Source: an uncultured Sulfurovum sp.
Lineage (GTDB): Bacteria > Campylobacterota > Campylobacteria > Campylobacterales > Sulfurovaceae
Direction of reading: 5' to 3'
Assembly: GCA_902727935.1 (NCBI GenBank)
Contig: CACVAX010000013.1
Coordinates: 62,001 to 126,000, forward strand
Length of the DNA: 64,000 bases
Shown here piece by piece: positions 47,221 to 56,319 of this stretch (position 1 is the first letter of the stretch; each line of letters starts with the position of its first letter). The translations under genes and the position numbers were made by a program. Under the pieces are notes generated by a model. The model saw nothing but the letters and a program-made list of their open reading frames with translations, was not told the DNA's origin and made no database searches.

Positions 47221-48111
47221 ATGAGATGGGAAGATCGAGAAGAAAGCTCCAATGTTGACGACCGACGAGGGTCTAAAGGTTCTTCAAGTGGAGGTATGCG
47301 TGGTATGCCTTCTATGGGAACACTTATGTTCCTTTGGCCAGTGGTACAAAGACTCTTAAAAACAAAATTTGGTTGGGCTATTATTGGTATTGGTGCTGTG
47401 GCATATTTTTCTGGATTTAATCCACTCTCTATGATGACAGGAGAAAATACTTCTTCTACTGTTAACCAAGAAGCTGATGATCGACAAAAGCGTTTTATCT
47501 CTACGGTATTAGCTGACACAGAAAATGTATGGGGACCAATTTTTAAACAACATGGTGCCAAATACCAAGAACCTAAAATGGTGCTTTACCGTGGCTCAAC
47601 CACCAGTGGTTGTGGTCATGCTTCTGCACAAATGGGTCCTTTTTACTGTCCTGCTGACCAAAAAATTTACATCGACTTAGGTTTTTTTGATGAATTGGCT
47701 TCAAAACACAATGCCTCAGGTGACTTTGCACAAGCCTACGTTTTAGCGCATGAGGTTGGTCATCATATCCAAAATATGGAGGGAACGCTTTCTAAGGTAC
47801 AACAAATGAAACAACAAGCCAGAGGCTCAAAAGATGTAAACCAACTGCAAGTACGTGTGGAACTTCAAGCTGACTGTTATGCAGGTGTATGGGCGCATCA
47901 TGCACATAAGCGTTTTAATATTTTAGAGCAAGGGGATGTGGAAGAAGCCTTAAGAGCAGCTTCAGCGATTGGGGATGATACCTTACAGAAACAAGCCCAA
48001 GGTTATGTAGTACCCGATGCCTTTACCCATGGTTCAGCCGAACAAAGGGTAACTTGGTTTAGAAAAGGTATTAAAAGTGGAGACATTGCCACTTGTAATA
48101 CGGGTTTATAA
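47221..48111 (+). CDS. ypfJ: YpfJ-type neutral zinc metallopeptidase
   Basis: 296 residues: MRWEDREESSNVDDRRG opening typical of the family, one membrane helix (about 55-72), then a metalloprotease domain with HEVGHH zinc site and the downstream ELQADCYAGVW glutamate motif. Substrate unknown. Anchored with the catalytic domain outside the cytoplasm. Confidence 0.92.
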   Translation: MRWEDREESSNVDDRRGSKGSSSGGMRGMPSMGTLMFLWPVVQRLLKTKFGWAIIGIGAVAYFSGFNPLSMMTGENTSSTVNQEADDRQKRFISTVLADTENVWGPIFKQHGAKYQEPKMVLYRGSTTSGCGHASAQMGPFYCPADQKIYIDLGFFDELASKHNASGDFAQAYVLAHEVGHHIQNMEGTLSKVQQMKQQARGSKDVNQLQVRVELQADCYAGVWAHHAHKRFNILEQGDVEEALRAASAIGDDTLQKQAQGYVVPDAFTHGSAEQRVTWFRKGIKSGDIATCNTGL

Positions 48112-48122
48112 AAGGCAGGTTT

Positions 48123-48878
48123 TTAAATCTGTCCTTTTGCATAATTTACCCAAGCCATAAAATCTTTTGGATTAAAATAGCCTTTCGCTGTTGCTAAAGA
48201 TTTACCATTAGCTCTTCTAAAATAGACGGTGGGTGCTAACTTAGGACTTAAACCATAAGTCGTCGCTTCGGCACTGTTTTTTTCTAACTTTACCCAAACG
48301 AAGTCTTCTAGCGCTTCTTTTATTGTTTTATCGTTTAACGTCTCTTTACGCATCTTTTTTGACCATGATGAACGCCTATTTTCAACATAAACCATAACAT
48401 TTTTTCCTGTTTGTTTAGCATAATCTTCAGCTGATGCCATATCATAAAACCAATTTTCACTTTTTGTACTATGTGATTGAAGTGTTTTAACTGAACCAAC
48501 ATTCATACCTAGCTTATTTTTTGAATCATTAATCCACAAGTTAAAGTCATCTTTTCCCAAATAACCTTTAACTGTATTAATCACTTTAAACTTTGGTGAA
48601 ATAAAATAAACCGTTGGGGTATAGCGTGTTGCAGGTAAATACTGTTTTGCTTCACGTTCATTTTTGTCTGCTGTAACAAGAATAAAACCTTTTAGATTGT
48701 CTTTAACAGCTAAATCACCTAAGGTTTTGTCTTTCATTTTATCACAATAAGTACATGAATCTGACTTCACATAAACCATCACAGGTTTGTGGTCTTGTCT
48801 TGCTTCAAGTAAGGCATTCTTTAAATCTCCCGATAAAAGTAATACTGGTACGTAAATTAATAGTACAATTTTTTTCAT
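48123..48878 (-). CDS. Secreted protein with two thioredoxin-like domains, one lacking its cysteines
   Basis: 251 residues: signal peptide (1-16), domain 1 (about 20-120) with VMVYVKSDSCTYCDKM, active-site Cys42 and Cys45, and domain 2 (about 145-250) with VMVYVENRRSSWSKKM, where both cysteines are Ser (170 and 173). Each domain also has the cis-proline (TPTV at 87-90 and APTV at 215-218) and ends with GY(L/F)xxxDF. The second is clearly a diverged tandem copy. Likely periplasmic disulfide reductase or scaffold. Confidence 0.8.
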   Translation of the reverse strand: MKKIVLLIYVPVLLLSGDLKNALLEARQDHKPVMVYVKSDSCTYCDKMKDKTLGDLAVKDNLKGFILVTADKNEREAKQYLPATRYTPTVYFISPKFKVINTVKGYLGKDDFNLWINDSKNKLGMNVGSVKTLQSHSTKSENWFYDMASAEDYAKQTGKNVMVYVENRRSSWSKKMRKETLNDKTIKEALEDFVWVKLEKNSAEATTYGLSPKLAPTVYFRRANGKSLATAKGYFNPKDFMAWVNYAKGQI

Positions 48879-49010
48879 TATTATTCTCTCCTATATTTAA
48901 TTATTAATAGTGTAATATGATTATGTTAAAAATATTATGTACTTTGTCGTTTTTTAATTAATTTTATATTCTTTTTTGGATTAAAGGTTGTTTTTTAAGC
49001 AATACTGTTA

Positions 49011-49032
49011 TATAATGTTTAATTATAACATT
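49011..49032. promoter_or_regulatory. Inverted repeat over a -10 box
   Basis: AATGTT (49014-49019) and AACATT (49027-49032) with a 7-nt spacer, partly overlapping TATAAT at 49011-49016. It lies 19-40 nt before the next gene and could be a repressor site. Confidence 0.3.
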
Positions 49033-49050
49033 AAAGTAAAAGGAGATACA

Positions 49051-49446
49051 ATGAAGTCAATCGCGACAAAAAACATTCTGCTTAGCCTATTCCTACTCGT
49101 AGGTCTCACAAGTCATTCATTTTCTGAATCGAGTCTGCCCGTAAGTAAGCAACTAAAAGCTACTAGTAAGGGAGCAATAGCCCCAGAGGAAAAAATTGAA
49201 ATAGTACCAGAAATCAAGATTCAGGGTCAAACTTCAGTTCCTTCCAAAAATCCTAACTTAAAAGAAGGAGATGCTTGTAGTGACGAAAATTTAGAAGAAG
49301 TTGAAGGAGAAATATTTACAGAGATTCCTATGGCAGAAACAATCCCTTGTGATAAAGTCAACTGTGAAGATTTAGCAGCTGCTAAACTAGAAAAAGATGA
49401 CTACAAAAAACTTAATAACGCTAAAACAATTGCTTGTGATAAATAA
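49051..49446 (+). CDS. Secreted acidic protein of unknown function
   Basis: 131 residues from ATG 49051, chosen for its AAAGGAGA site and because a signal peptide (SIATKNILLSLFLLVGLTSHSFS) begins there. The mature part is acidic and contains paired cysteine segments: DACSDENLEE, TIPCDKVNCEDL and TIACDK. The repeated (T)I(P/A)CDK hints at a small internal duplication. Family not recognised. Confidence 0.6.
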   Translation: MKSIATKNILLSLFLLVGLTSHSFSESSLPVSKQLKATSKGAIAPEEKIEIVPEIKIQGQTSVPSKNPNLKEGDACSDENLEEVEGEIFTEIPMAETIPCDKVNCEDLAAAKLEKDDYKKLNNAKTIACDK

Positions 49447-49567
49447 ATTTTCAAAACAAGTTAAATAAGTGTGGGAGCTTATTTAACTACCTTCTCTTCT
49501 AAATATTTTGCCAATCCAAATTTTCTTTTAGCTATAATCTCTTCCAAAATTAACTAGGTAAACAATC

Positions 49568-50701
49568 GTGAAATTTGAAACTTACCCCTTTGAAAAACTC
49601 AATACCCTTTTAGAAAACATCACTCCTAATCAAAAATATGCTCCTTTAAGTCTAACCATTGGTGAACCTCAATTTGAAACGCCTAAATTTATCTTAGATG
49701 CCTTAAACAGCTCGGCACACTTACTCAATAAATATCCAAAAACTTCTGGCGAACCCCTGTTAAGAGAAGCCATGCTTCGTTATTTACAAAAACGTTTTGA
49801 TCTAAAGCTTTCTAATGAACAAATTATCCCTACTTTTGGGACACGAGAAGTACTTTTTAATTTTCCACAGTTTTTACTGCATGATATTGAAAACTCTAAA
49901 ATGGCTTATCCTAATCCTTTTTATCAAATCTATGAGGGGGCTGCCAAAGCCACTAATTCAAAAGTAGTTTATATTAATCTAAAAGAAGAAAACAACTTTG
50001 AACATATAGTTGATGAAACAGAATTAGCTGAATGTGATTTTGTAATTATCAATACCCCCAACAATCCTACTTCAGCCACGATGATTATGGATGAATTAAG
50101 AACATGGGTTAGACTGGCACAAAAACACAATTTTGTACTGCTTAATGATGAATGTTATATTGACCTCTATTTAGATGAGCCTGTCCCCTCTTTACTCAAT
50201 GCCAGTATTGAAGAAGGAAACCATGATTTTAAAAATATTTTAGTCATAAACTCCATTTCCAAACGTTCCTCTGCTCCTGGCTTACGTTCTGGATTTATTG
50301 CTGGAGATGCAAAAATACTCAAAGCTTATATGACCTATAGAACGTATGTCGGTTGTGCCTCCCCCTTGCCCCTTCAACATGCTGCTTCTGTCGCTTGGGC
50401 TGACCAAGACCATGTCAATCACTTCAGAGCAAAATACCTCAAAAATTTTGAAATAGCCAAAGAAATTTTAAAGATTAACCCTCCTTTAGCAACTTTTTAC
50501 ATTTGGCTAAAAGTCCAAGATGAAATCGCCTTTACCATTGCTCTTTACAAAAACTACAATTTAAAAGTTATTCCTGGTTCATTCTTAGGAAGAGAAAAGC
50601 AAGGTCAAGGATTTGTAAGACTGGCCTTGGTCTATGAGGAAGAAAAAACAAGAGAGTGTTTAGAAAGAATTAAAAAAATTAAAAAAGACTTAGGAGAATA
50701 A
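49568..50701 (+). CDS. dapC: Class I/II aminotransferase, probably succinyl-diaminopimelate transaminase
   Basis: 377-residue PLP enzyme from a GTG start. LTIGEPQFETP near the N-terminus, NTPNNPTSA (Asn), NDECYIDLY (Asp) and the Schiff-base lysine in NSISKRSSAPGLRSGF. Closest in pattern to DapC, which makes lysine and peptidoglycan precursors in campylobacterota, and the nearby murC fits a cell-wall context. Other aminotransferase substrates cannot be excluded. Confidence 0.82.
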   Translation: MKFETYPFEKLNTLLENITPNQKYAPLSLTIGEPQFETPKFILDALNSSAHLLNKYPKTSGEPLLREAMLRYLQKRFDLKLSNEQIIPTFGTREVLFNFPQFLLHDIENSKMAYPNPFYQIYEGAAKATNSKVVYINLKEENNFEHIVDETELAECDFVIINTPNNPTSATMIMDELRTWVRLAQKHNFVLLNDECYIDLYLDEPVPSLLNASIEEGNHDFKNILVINSISKRSSAPGLRSGFIAGDAKILKAYMTYRTYVGCASPLPLQHAASVAWADQDHVNHFRAKYLKNFEIAKEILKINPPLATFYIWLKVQDEIAFTIALYKNYNLKVIPGSFLGREKQGQGFVRLALVYEEEKTRECLERIKKIKKDLGE

Positions 50702-50702
50702 A

Positions 50703-51296
50703 ATGCAAGAAGAAGAATTAGACATAGAAGCACTGAAAAAAAATGAAGAGTTTTTAGGAAATTTAAAAGACATTGAAAAAGAGATGCGAGAAGAAAATAG
50801 TATTGCGAAAGGCTACCAACTTTTAGATGCAAAACTACTTTTAGAAGTGCCTGAAGAAGAGATAAATGAAATTTTCACTTTCATCGTTAATACAGCCTTT
50901 GATATCTTAGCTGAAAAACTAAGCTCTGGTGGACAATTTAACATGGATGAATATGAAGACTTGGCCACAGCGAGAGCCATTTATGAAAATGGCATTCAAC
51001 GCTACAGTGAAAATGAAAAAAAAGCTGCCAAAGAACTTTTTTTAATTCTTTACTTCACCATTAAAGACGGAACACTGGCTGAATCTATGCTTATCCATGC
51101 AGCTGTGGCTATGGCTGGACACTCTTTTGATGATTTTATAGACAATATTGTGGATGTTACAGGTGTGGATGAGTCTGAACCCACAGCCTTTTTTATCCAA
51201 ACATATAAAGAACCCATACATGTTTTGCTTACAAAATATGCTAAAGAGATTAAAGCAGCTAAAGCTGAAATTAAAGCTTTAGAAGAGAGTATGTAA
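50703..51296 (+). CDS. Conserved-looking soluble helical protein between dapC and murC
   Basis: 197 residues, acidic and helical, no signal or membrane segment. Starts one base after the aminotransferase stop and shares one base with murC (TAATG), so it is part of that operon. Pattern ends with AKEIKAAKAEIKALEESM, a likely coiled coil. Family not recognised; cell-wall context only. Confidence 0.7.
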   Translation: MQEEELDIEALKKNEEFLGNLKDIEKEMREENSIAKGYQLLDAKLLLEVPEEEINEIFTFIVNTAFDILAEKLSSGGQFNMDEYEDLATARAIYENGIQRYSENEKKAAKELFLILYFTIKDGTLAESMLIHAAVAMAGHSFDDFIDNIVDVTGVDESEPTAFFIQTYKEPIHVLLTKYAKEIKAAKAEIKALEESM

Positions 51297-52624
51297 TGGC
51301 TGTTGAAGCACAAAAAATACACTTCATAGGCATCGGAGGTATTGGACTCTCTGCTCTTGCAAAACTCCTCTCAAACGCTGGTCATAAAATCTCTGGTTCA
51401 GACATAAAACAGACAGAAATCACCAATGACCTAGCACTTAATTTTGGTGCTAAAATCACCATTCCTCACCATGCTGATGCTGTAGAAGGGATAGACAAAA
51501 TTATCTATTCTGCTGCTGTTCGCCCCAATAATCCAGAATACCAAAAAGCTCAAGAACTGGGTATTGAACTGCTTTCAAGAAAAGAGTCACTCATAGACAT
51601 TTTAGGAGATAAAGAAGTCTATGCTGTGGGTGGAGCACATGGTAAGAGTACAACGTCTGCCATGCTTTCATCTATTATTCCTAATTCAAATGCACTCATT
51701 GGAGCGATAAGCAAAGAGTTTGGATCAAACGTACGTTATGCCCAAAATAACAAAGTGGTTTTTGAAGCTGATGAGAGTGATGAAAGTTTTTTAAATTCTA
51801 ATCCCCATTTAGCCATCGTCACCAATGTTGAGCCTGAACATATGGAATACTATGAATATGATGAAGAGCGTTTCTACAATGCCTACAAAAACTTTTTGAA
51901 CCTTGCAAAAGTACGTATTATCAATGCAGAAGATGATTTTTTAGCTTCACTTGATATTCCAAGTATTAAACTTTACCCTTCTAAAGACATTAAAAATATT
52001 GAATTTATATTGGTACAAGGTGAACCTCACACACGCTTTACCCTAAAAGATTTAGGAAATTTTGAAGTATTTGGTTTTGGAAATCACATTGCACTTGATG
52101 CTGCTCTAGCTATTTTAGGAGCATTAGAAATGGGGGAAGAAATTGAAAAAATCAGAACAAACCTTTTAAACTACAAAGGCATCAAAAAACGTTTTGATAT
52201 TGTTCAAAACCATGAAAATTGTGTGGTTATCGATGACTACGGTCACCACCCAACAGAAATTAAAGTCACCATGGAGTCTCTAAAGTCTTACCAAAAGCTA
52301 AGAGGTTTCAATAAATTATATGTCATTTGGCAACCCCATAAATATAGTAGAACCCTGGATAACCTACAAGGTTTTGTAGAGTGTTTTGAAGGGGTGGATG
52401 AATTGGTTATTTTACCAATATGGGCTGCAGGAGAACTGAAAGTAGACATTGATTTAAAAGGTGCATTTTCGCGTTATAAGCTTCATATGGCTGATAGCAT
52501 TACTCGTAAAGACGGTGTGGTTCAAGTTATTCAAGACAATAATATCATCAAAGAATACCGTGAAGACCTCATCACAGCTTTTGGTGCTGGAGACATTACC
52601 TACCAAATTCGTGGGGAAAACTAG
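51296..52624 (+). CDS. murC: UDP-N-acetylmuramate--L-alanine ligase
   Basis: 442 residues. Mur ligase layout: GIGGIGLSALAKLL nucleotide loop, GGAHGKSTTSAML P-loop, EADESDES, DDYGHHPTEI and the C-terminal domain. It adds L-Ala to UDP-MurNAc in the cytoplasm. Coupled to the upstream gene by TAATG. Confidence 0.97.
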   Translation: MAVEAQKIHFIGIGGIGLSALAKLLSNAGHKISGSDIKQTEITNDLALNFGAKITIPHHADAVEGIDKIIYSAAVRPNNPEYQKAQELGIELLSRKESLIDILGDKEVYAVGGAHGKSTTSAMLSSIIPNSNALIGAISKEFGSNVRYAQNNKVVFEADESDESFLNSNPHLAIVTNVEPEHMEYYEYDEERFYNAYKNFLNLAKVRIINAEDDFLASLDIPSIKLYPSKDIKNIEFILVQGEPHTRFTLKDLGNFEVFGFGNHIALDAALAILGALEMGEEIEKIRTNLLNYKGIKKRFDIVQNHENCVVIDDYGHHPTEIKVTMESLKSYQKLRGFNKLYVIWQPHKYSRTLDNLQGFVECFEGVDELVILPIWAAGELKVDIDLKGAFSRYKLHMADSITRKDGVVQVIQDNNIIKEYREDLITAFGAGDITYQIRGEN

Positions 52625-52835
52625 TACTTAGTTCTCTTTTTTGTATAAAAAGGTCATGCTTAAAAATTAAGCCACTATATTTATAATTTACTATGATAAT
52701 ATGATTTTTTTTGCTAGAATGTTCTTAGAAGTGATGATAGAGATGCATATTTTTTTGCATTCTCTTTCAATTTCATTGTCTACTTTAATGGGCAATGAGG
52801 CATTCTATTATAAACGTACAAAAGGAAATAACATC

Positions 52836-53138
52836 ATGGAACAAGCACGTAAAGAAAAACTAGAACAAATTGTAGCACTCGTTGACGATTTAATGGTAGA
52901 CCCTGATCTTGATATTGAATACTGTGTACCTGAAGTAAGCACAACAGCAGAAAGCTGTGATGTGTCTGGAGAGCCTTACATCTTAATTAAATATGTTATC
53001 AGTGTAAACAATGTACATACGCGTAAAATTCGTTTAACTGAAACTTATTTACGCAATACACCTGAAGAAATACGTAACCTCATTACCTTCTCTGCTGAAG
53101 AATTTAAAGGTGAAATTGATTCAGTTGAAATTGGCTAA
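52836..53138 (+). CDS. Small acidic protein, tandem paralogue A
   Basis: 100 residues from ATG 52836 with an AAAGGAA site; the frame extends upstream but without similarity to its sister gene. Pattern KLEQIVALVDDLMVDPDLDIEYCVP, SGEPYILIKYVI, TPEEIRNLITF, IDSVE is shared with the next gene. Soluble, small, one domain. Function unknown. Confidence 0.75.
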   Translation: MEQARKEKLEQIVALVDDLMVDPDLDIEYCVPEVSTTAESCDVSGEPYILIKYVISVNNVHTRKIRLTETYLRNTPEEIRNLITFSAEEFKGEIDSVEIG

Positions 53139-53207
53139 AACGTACTGTTAACAATAAATTTTAAGTAATGGTTAACTTAAAAAACAACTTTAAAAAGGAA
53201 AGATAAA

Positions 53208-53516
53208 ATGGAAGCAGCACTCAAAGCGAAATTGACAAAAGTCGTAGAACTTGTAGACAAAAATTTAGCAGATCCAGATATCGAACTCGATTACTTTATT
53301 CCTGGGGTAACCATGGATGAAGAAACAGCATTAGATGCAAGTGAACCTTATATTTTACTCACTTACATTATTAATGAAGACCATACTCAAAAGCAACGTA
53401 TTCCTATTAAAGATAACTATCTTAGTAAAACACCTGAAGACATTGCTAATCTTGTTACTTTTTTTATTGAACAGTTTACAGAACAGATTGATTCTGTAGA
53501 AAATGGTGCACAATAA
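53208..53516 (+). CDS. Small acidic protein, tandem paralogue B
   Basis: 102 residues with an AAAGGAAAG site. Aligns end to end with the upstream gene (KLTKVVELVDKNLADPDIELDYFIP, SEPYILLTYII, TPEDIANLVTF, IDSVE), so the two arose by tandem duplication and have diverged to roughly half identity. A bidirectional terminator follows, facing the double-AAA gene. Function unknown. Confidence 0.75.
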   Translation: MEAALKAKLTKVVELVDKNLADPDIELDYFIPGVTMDEETALDASEPYILLTYIINEDHTQKQRIPIKDNYLSKTPEDIANLVTFFIEQFTEQIDSVENGAQ

Positions 53517-53525
53517 GCCTAAAAA

Positions 53526-53548
53526 TTAGACTACTTTTTGTAGTCTAA
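53526..53548. terminator. Bidirectional terminator
   Basis: TTAGACTAC (53526-53534), loop TTTTT, GTAGTCTAA (53540-53548): a perfect 9-bp stem with A/T runs on both sides, between two convergent genes. Confidence 0.75.
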
Positions 53549-56082
53549 AATCCTTCTAAATCTTCTTCATACATAATCTCTTTTTCTAGCAGTATTTTTG
53601 ATAATTTTTCAATTTTATCCCAATTTTCATCCACTAGTTTTATGGTCATACCCTCACTCTCTCTCATCCAACGTTCTATGACATCATTAAGTTTTGGGTC
53701 ATTACATTGAGAAGCATTTGTTTCTACTTTTTCAATATTATTTTTTGTAGGGTCTTTAATATTAAAATAACGTACTTCATCATCCATTCCATAATGAGCA
53801 ACAGCAATGTAAGCATCGTTAATCGCATGTTTTAAATCTGATGAGGCTTCCATATCTAAACCATCAATCGCTCCATACTTTTTCATTTGAGCAATTCTTC
53901 CAGAAAGAGAGATACAAATTCTACTTTTCATACCTTCTATGGTAATATTTTTTTGTAATTTATCATAATTATTTTCTATAAACCCATTGGTATTATTTTT
54001 AGGAATAACCGATACCTGCTTCAACGGTACATGAGGCATAAGAACTTTAGACATAATCACATGAGCAGCTTCACGAATGGCTGTTTTTTCATACATTTTT
54101 TCATCTAATATTGCTGCGTGTCCCTCCCCATACTTTACAAAATGAATCTGTTCTATTAAAATTGCTTGGGTAATGGCTGGAATGCCATGACGTATACAAT
54201 AAAATGATGCTTCTTTTGAAATAAGTTCTAATTGGGCACCTGTAAGACCAGCTGTAGAGATAAGAAGTTTATGCATATCAAATTTACCAGAAGTTGGTTT
54301 GTTTTTAATAATCTTATTAATAAAATATTTTCGAGCATCTTTGTCTAAATCATCAACAGGAATATGAATTTCAATTCTTCCTGGTCGTATAATTGCAGGA
54401 TCAATGTTCTCTTTGTAGTTTGTAGCTGCGATGATAAACACATGTTCATCTTCTTTATTGCCAAAACCATCCATTTCTGCTAAAAATTTATTAATCTGAA
54501 CTTCACGACTGTTTTCTTTTTCTCGTTTACCAATGGTATCTATCTCATCAATAAATATAATCGAAGGGGCATAATCTTTAGCTTTTTCAAAAACCTTTTT
54601 GATTTTGTCCAGTTGTAGTAACTCAACTCCTGTAATAGAAATAAATGGCAGTTCAGCTTCAGCCGAAAATGCTTTGGCTAAAAGTGTTTTACCTGTTCCA
54701 GGAGGACCGTAAAGTAGCATCCCTTTTGGAGGTTGGACATTGAAGTCCTTAAGTAGTTTTGGTTCTTTTAAAAACTTAATCACTTCAAGCAATCTACTTT
54801 TTGCTTTATGGTGACCAGCAATGTCATGAAAAGAGACATTTGGAATATCAAAAACTAAGCCATCTTCAGAAAAGTCTTTAATTCGTTTAACTTGTTTAAA
54901 TCGACAATTTTTTATTTTATAAGTTATCACTTCATCTTTAACAGAAAATTCATGCTCAACTTCTAACTTTATGTTTTTTCTAAAAAGCTCTTTAACAAGT
55001 TTTTCTTCTTTTATTAGAGGATGAATATTTTCATTCAAAAAGTCAACAGCTTTTTTAGCAATGCTCACTTTAATTTCTGAAAACTGTGTAATGTCTTTGC
55101 CAATACTATAAATATAATCGGTCACTTTTGAGAAAAAGATTTCACCCACTTTGTTTTTAATACGTCTAGCATCAAATTCAGGAGCAAAAACCAGTATTTG
55201 CGCTTTTAAAAAATTGTCAAAATTTTTGTCTACTTTGAAGTCTATTTCCATCGTATTTTCAAATACTTTTTGGTACTCCAAAAATGTTTTTCGCCCTATC
55301 TGTTCATACGCCACATAGTTCAACTTGTTAAACAATACAATGGTTGCTTGAGAAAATCTTGAAATAAGCTCTGGAATAATTGCTTTTTGCCATCCACCTG
55401 TTTTAATGTTCCGTTTTTCTTCTCTTTTCAAAGCATCAAGAATCATTGTTTCAGCTTGAATGTAGTCATCATCAACCAGTTTAATAAACTTATTGTCTCC
55501 ATAAAGCTCTTTACCTAAACTCGATGTAATAATAAAAATGGTTTCTCTAAAGTTTACAGTAAAATGTGCATTACCTTCATTATATACTTTAGCATCATCA
55601 TCACTACAGGGCTGGTCTGTCATTTTATCCCAACCACAAGCATCTCTCATCTCTCCACCTTCAAAAATAGAGAGTAAGTTGTTCTGTATAACATTGTCAG
55701 CTTTTTCAAAAGCATCCAATACGATGATAGACTTAGGGTTATCATAAACAAACCCCGTTAACTGCCCTACTCCATAACCAGACCAACCTTTAGGGTAACC
55801 ATAAAGTTCTCCACCATTTTGCTCATGATATTGGGTCATGTCAAATTTTCGTATTTTGTATTCAGATATCTGTTTTGTCATAAGCTCAGATAAATATGTC
55901 TTACCCGTTGCAGGAGGACCTAAAAATAAATACGTTGATTTAGGTGCATTTCTATCAATAACCATGTTACTCTTAATGCTATTCGCAATAACATCTATTG
56001 CTCTATCCTGACCGAATAACTCTTTTTTAAGAGCATCCTTCATGTTATTAGCATCTTTTATAAAATGTAGACCTTCGTTCAT
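53545..56082 (-). CDS. Double AAA+ protein: ClpB-like module joined to an FtsH-like module with a ruined protease site
   Basis: 845 residues, no membrane segment. Module 1 (about 20-330) resembles the second AAA domain of ClpA/ClpB: Walker A GPPATGKT (55-62), but Walker B is VLDAFEKA (121-128), with Ala in place of the catalytic Glu. Module 2 (about 415-640) is FtsH-like: GPPGTGKT (459-466), IIFIDEID (508-515), and RPGRIEI, where FtsH has RPGRFDR. The protease-like tail has REAAH (670-674) in place of HEAGH, so one zinc His is lost. Expected outcome is an ATP-driven unfoldase or scaffold, not a protease. No partner gene is recognised. Confidence 0.8.
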   Translation of the reverse strand: MNEGLHFIKDANNMKDALKKELFGQDRAIDVIANSIKSNMVIDRNAPKSTYLFLGPPATGKTYLSELMTKQISEYKIRKFDMTQYHEQNGGELYGYPKGWSGYGVGQLTGFVYDNPKSIIVLDAFEKADNVIQNNLLSIFEGGEMRDACGWDKMTDQPCSDDDAKVYNEGNAHFTVNFRETIFIITSSLGKELYGDNKFIKLVDDDYIQAETMILDALKREEKRNIKTGGWQKAIIPELISRFSQATIVLFNKLNYVAYEQIGRKTFLEYQKVFENTMEIDFKVDKNFDNFLKAQILVFAPEFDARRIKNKVGEIFFSKVTDYIYSIGKDITQFSEIKVSIAKKAVDFLNENIHPLIKEEKLVKELFRKNIKLEVEHEFSVKDEVITYKIKNCRFKQVKRIKDFSEDGLVFDIPNVSFHDIAGHHKAKSRLLEVIKFLKEPKLLKDFNVQPPKGMLLYGPPGTGKTLLAKAFSAEAELPFISITGVELLQLDKIKKVFEKAKDYAPSIIFIDEIDTIGKREKENSREVQINKFLAEMDGFGNKEDEHVFIIAATNYKENIDPAIIRPGRIEIHIPVDDLDKDARKYFINKIIKNKPTSGKFDMHKLLISTAGLTGAQLELISKEASFYCIRHGIPAITQAILIEQIHFVKYGEGHAAILDEKMYEKTAIREAAHVIMSKVLMPHVPLKQVSVIPKNNTNGFIENNYDKLQKNITIEGMKSRICISLSGRIAQMKKYGAIDGLDMEASSDLKHAINDAYIAVAHYGMDDEVRYFNIKDPTKNNIEKVETNASQCNDPKLNDVIERWMRESEGMTIKLVDENWDKIEKLSKILLEKEIMYEEDLEGF

Positions 56083-56319
56083 TGTGTTTTTCTTTATGTC
56101 AATTTTTTCAGAGTTTAGCGATATTTATTTTAAGGTTAAGGTTAAAAATGTTTACATCCATCTACTCTTAGCCAATAAGCCCTTATGGTAACCCAAAACC
56201 TCTTAGGATTGAAAACTTTTTTACCTAAAAAACATACTTATAAGCTAAAGTTTAAATAAAACGCTGTATTAATAATGATATAAAATCTATTTATCAAATA
56301 GTAAACAAGGATTAGCCTT

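Noticed and set aside
52658..52672. GCTTAA-AAA-TTAAGC hairpin after murC as a terminator
   Set aside because: Six-bp A/T-rich stem with a 3-nt loop and no following T run.
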